From NCBI RefSeq assembly GCF_002797445.1, contig NZ_PGEP01000001.1:1425001-1489000 (forward strand): DNA of 64,000 nucleotides. Reading direction: 5' to 3'. The stretch's first letter is position 1, and every line of letters begins with the position of its first letter. The notes beneath the pieces are model-generated. The model did no database searches and was not told the DNA's origin. It saw nothing but the letters and a program-made list of their open reading frames with translations. Source of the stretch: Acidovorax sp. 69 (GTDB taxonomy: Bacteria; Pseudomonadota; Gammaproteobacteria; Burkholderiales; Burkholderiaceae_C). Both the position numbers and the translations under genes were made by a program. This document shows, one piece after another, positions 63,201 to 64,000 of this stretch.

Positions 63201-64000
63201 ATGTCAACTCCTGTCCGTCCGACGCAGCACCCCCATCGGGTAATGCTGCACAACGAAATCCACGCCCGCCCGCCCGAGGCGATGGCAGCGCCCCTGGCCA
63301 TTGCCCATGTCGTGATGCTGGCGGATGCTGCCGAGCGTGAAGCCAGTCGTGCCCATGTGGCCGCACTCTTGCGGGACCACCACATGGCCCTGCCTGATGC
63401 CCACACCACCCACTTGCGGATGGATCTGGGTGCTTTCCGCATGCGCTGGGAGCTGCACACCGAGTTTGTGTCCTGGACCTTCATGGTGCCCGCCCTGGCG
63501 GACGCCTTTGGCGAGCGCGAGCCCGTGAGCGCAGTGGGCTCTGTGCCCCGCGAATGGCTGGCGGCACTGCCCGGGCAGTGCCTGTGTAGCCTGAACCTGT
63601 GGGTCTTGCCCACACACACCTTCGGCTCGGGTTCTTTGGTCAAACATGTGTTGCACGAAGACACCCTGGTGGCAGCCACCGTGGCCGATGGGCATGGGGA
63701 GATCTACACCGACTTTGCGATCCATGCTGACGGTTTTTCGCGCATGGTGTTGCTGGCAGGTGGCATGACGCCACGCCGTCTGGGTCGCCTGGTGCAGCGT
63801 CTGCTGGAGATCGAAACCTATCGCATGGCGGCACTTTTGGGGCTGCCGGCAGCCCGGGAAGCAGCCAGCGAGCTGGCCTTTGCCGAGCGTGAACTGGCTG
63901 AGCTGGCCAATGCCATCCGTACGGCCAACCGTGACGATGAACCGGCTTTGCTGGACCGCTTGACGCGTTTGGCCGGGCAGGTGGAGAGTCAATACGCGGC
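63201..64000 (+). CDS. DUF3422 family protein (partial, runs off the right edge)
   Basis: The ATG at 63201 follows AGAGG; 266 codons are visible with no stop. The N-terminus has the DUF3422 signature LHNEIHARPPEAM. It continues with RWELHTEFVSWTFMVPALAD, the RMVLLAGGMTPRRLGRLVQR segment and an Ala/Glu-rich helical region. Complete family members are about 420–450 residues, with transmembrane helices near the C-terminus that would lie outside the window. Function is not established. Confidence 0.85.
   Translation, partial: MSTPVRPTQHPHRVMLHNEIHARPPEAMAAPLAIAHVVMLADAAEREASRAHVAALLRDHHMALPDAHTTHLRMDLGAFRMRWELHTEFVSWTFMVPALADAFGEREPVSAVGSVPREWLAALPGQCLCSLNLWVLPTHTFGSGSLVKHVLHEDTLVAATVADGHGEIYTDFAIHADGFSRMVLLAGGMTPRRLGRLVQRLLEIETYRMAALLGLPAAREAASELAFAERELAELANAIRTANRDDEPALLDRLTRLAGQVESQYA

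Overview
The window is GC-rich betaproteobacterial DNA, most likely from the Comamonadaceae (Acidovorax/Alicycliphilus/Diaphorobacter type). This is inferred from codon style, from gene pairs such as recJ–lolC/E–lolD and TctB–TctA, from DUF3422 and DUF4148 proteins, and from intergenic hairpins that resemble repeats of that family. No search could be run. No tRNA, rRNA or CRISPR array was found.

Left part (1–27.7 kb): the right end of a heavy-metal-resistance genomic island. It opens with the tail of a DUF2933-like protein, a Cu/Ag P-type ATPase (copA-like), a small secreted protein and a CusCBA-type Cu/Ag RND pump whose CusB carries a fused CusF domain. cusA is frameshifted. Next comes a Cd/Zn/Pb module: cadA, divergent from MerR-family cadR across one shared promoter region. 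A czc module follows: the CzcS/CzcR two-component system, CzcI, CzcC, CzcB, CzcA, two small accessory proteins, CzcD, a small lipoprotein and several small secreted proteins (two related single-domain ones and a triple DUF4148 protein). A degenerate 1-kb stretch leads to an intact tyrosine integrase. Just beyond it are a 17-bp direct repeat, a 14-nt motif resembling a tRNA-Ser 3' end ending in CCA, and a strong terminator. I infer that these mark the right attachment site.

Right part (27.7–64 kb): chromosomal backbone. selD–mnmH make 2-selenouridine in tRNA. Facing them is an envelope-sensing cluster: a CHASE2 histidine kinase, a LysM/FecR protein, an OmpR-type regulator, an FGE-fold lipoprotein and a small lipoprotein. 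After this come trpS, an M50 protease, three chemoreceptors (two sharing a 755-bp block with one mismatch), yciO, rnm, a tautomerase, recJ and its partner, and lolC/E–lolD. A composite inverted repeat of about 860 bp then separates lolD from a convergent MoxR–DUF58–vWA operon. The window ends with an S1C protease, TatD, a DNA-deoxyinosine glycosylase-like protein, a spermidine-synthase-like protein, a GspE/PulE ATPase, TctB, a frameshifted TctA and a DUF3422 gene that runs off the end.

Both frameshifted genes (cusA, tctA) lack a single C in a C homopolymer. That pattern fits sequencing undercalls at least as well as real inactivation. The best leads beyond ordinary annotation are the 51.5–52.4 kb inverted repeat, whose two nested hairpins differ in sequence but keep their pairing, and the CHASE2/FecR/FGE-lipoprotein cluster.
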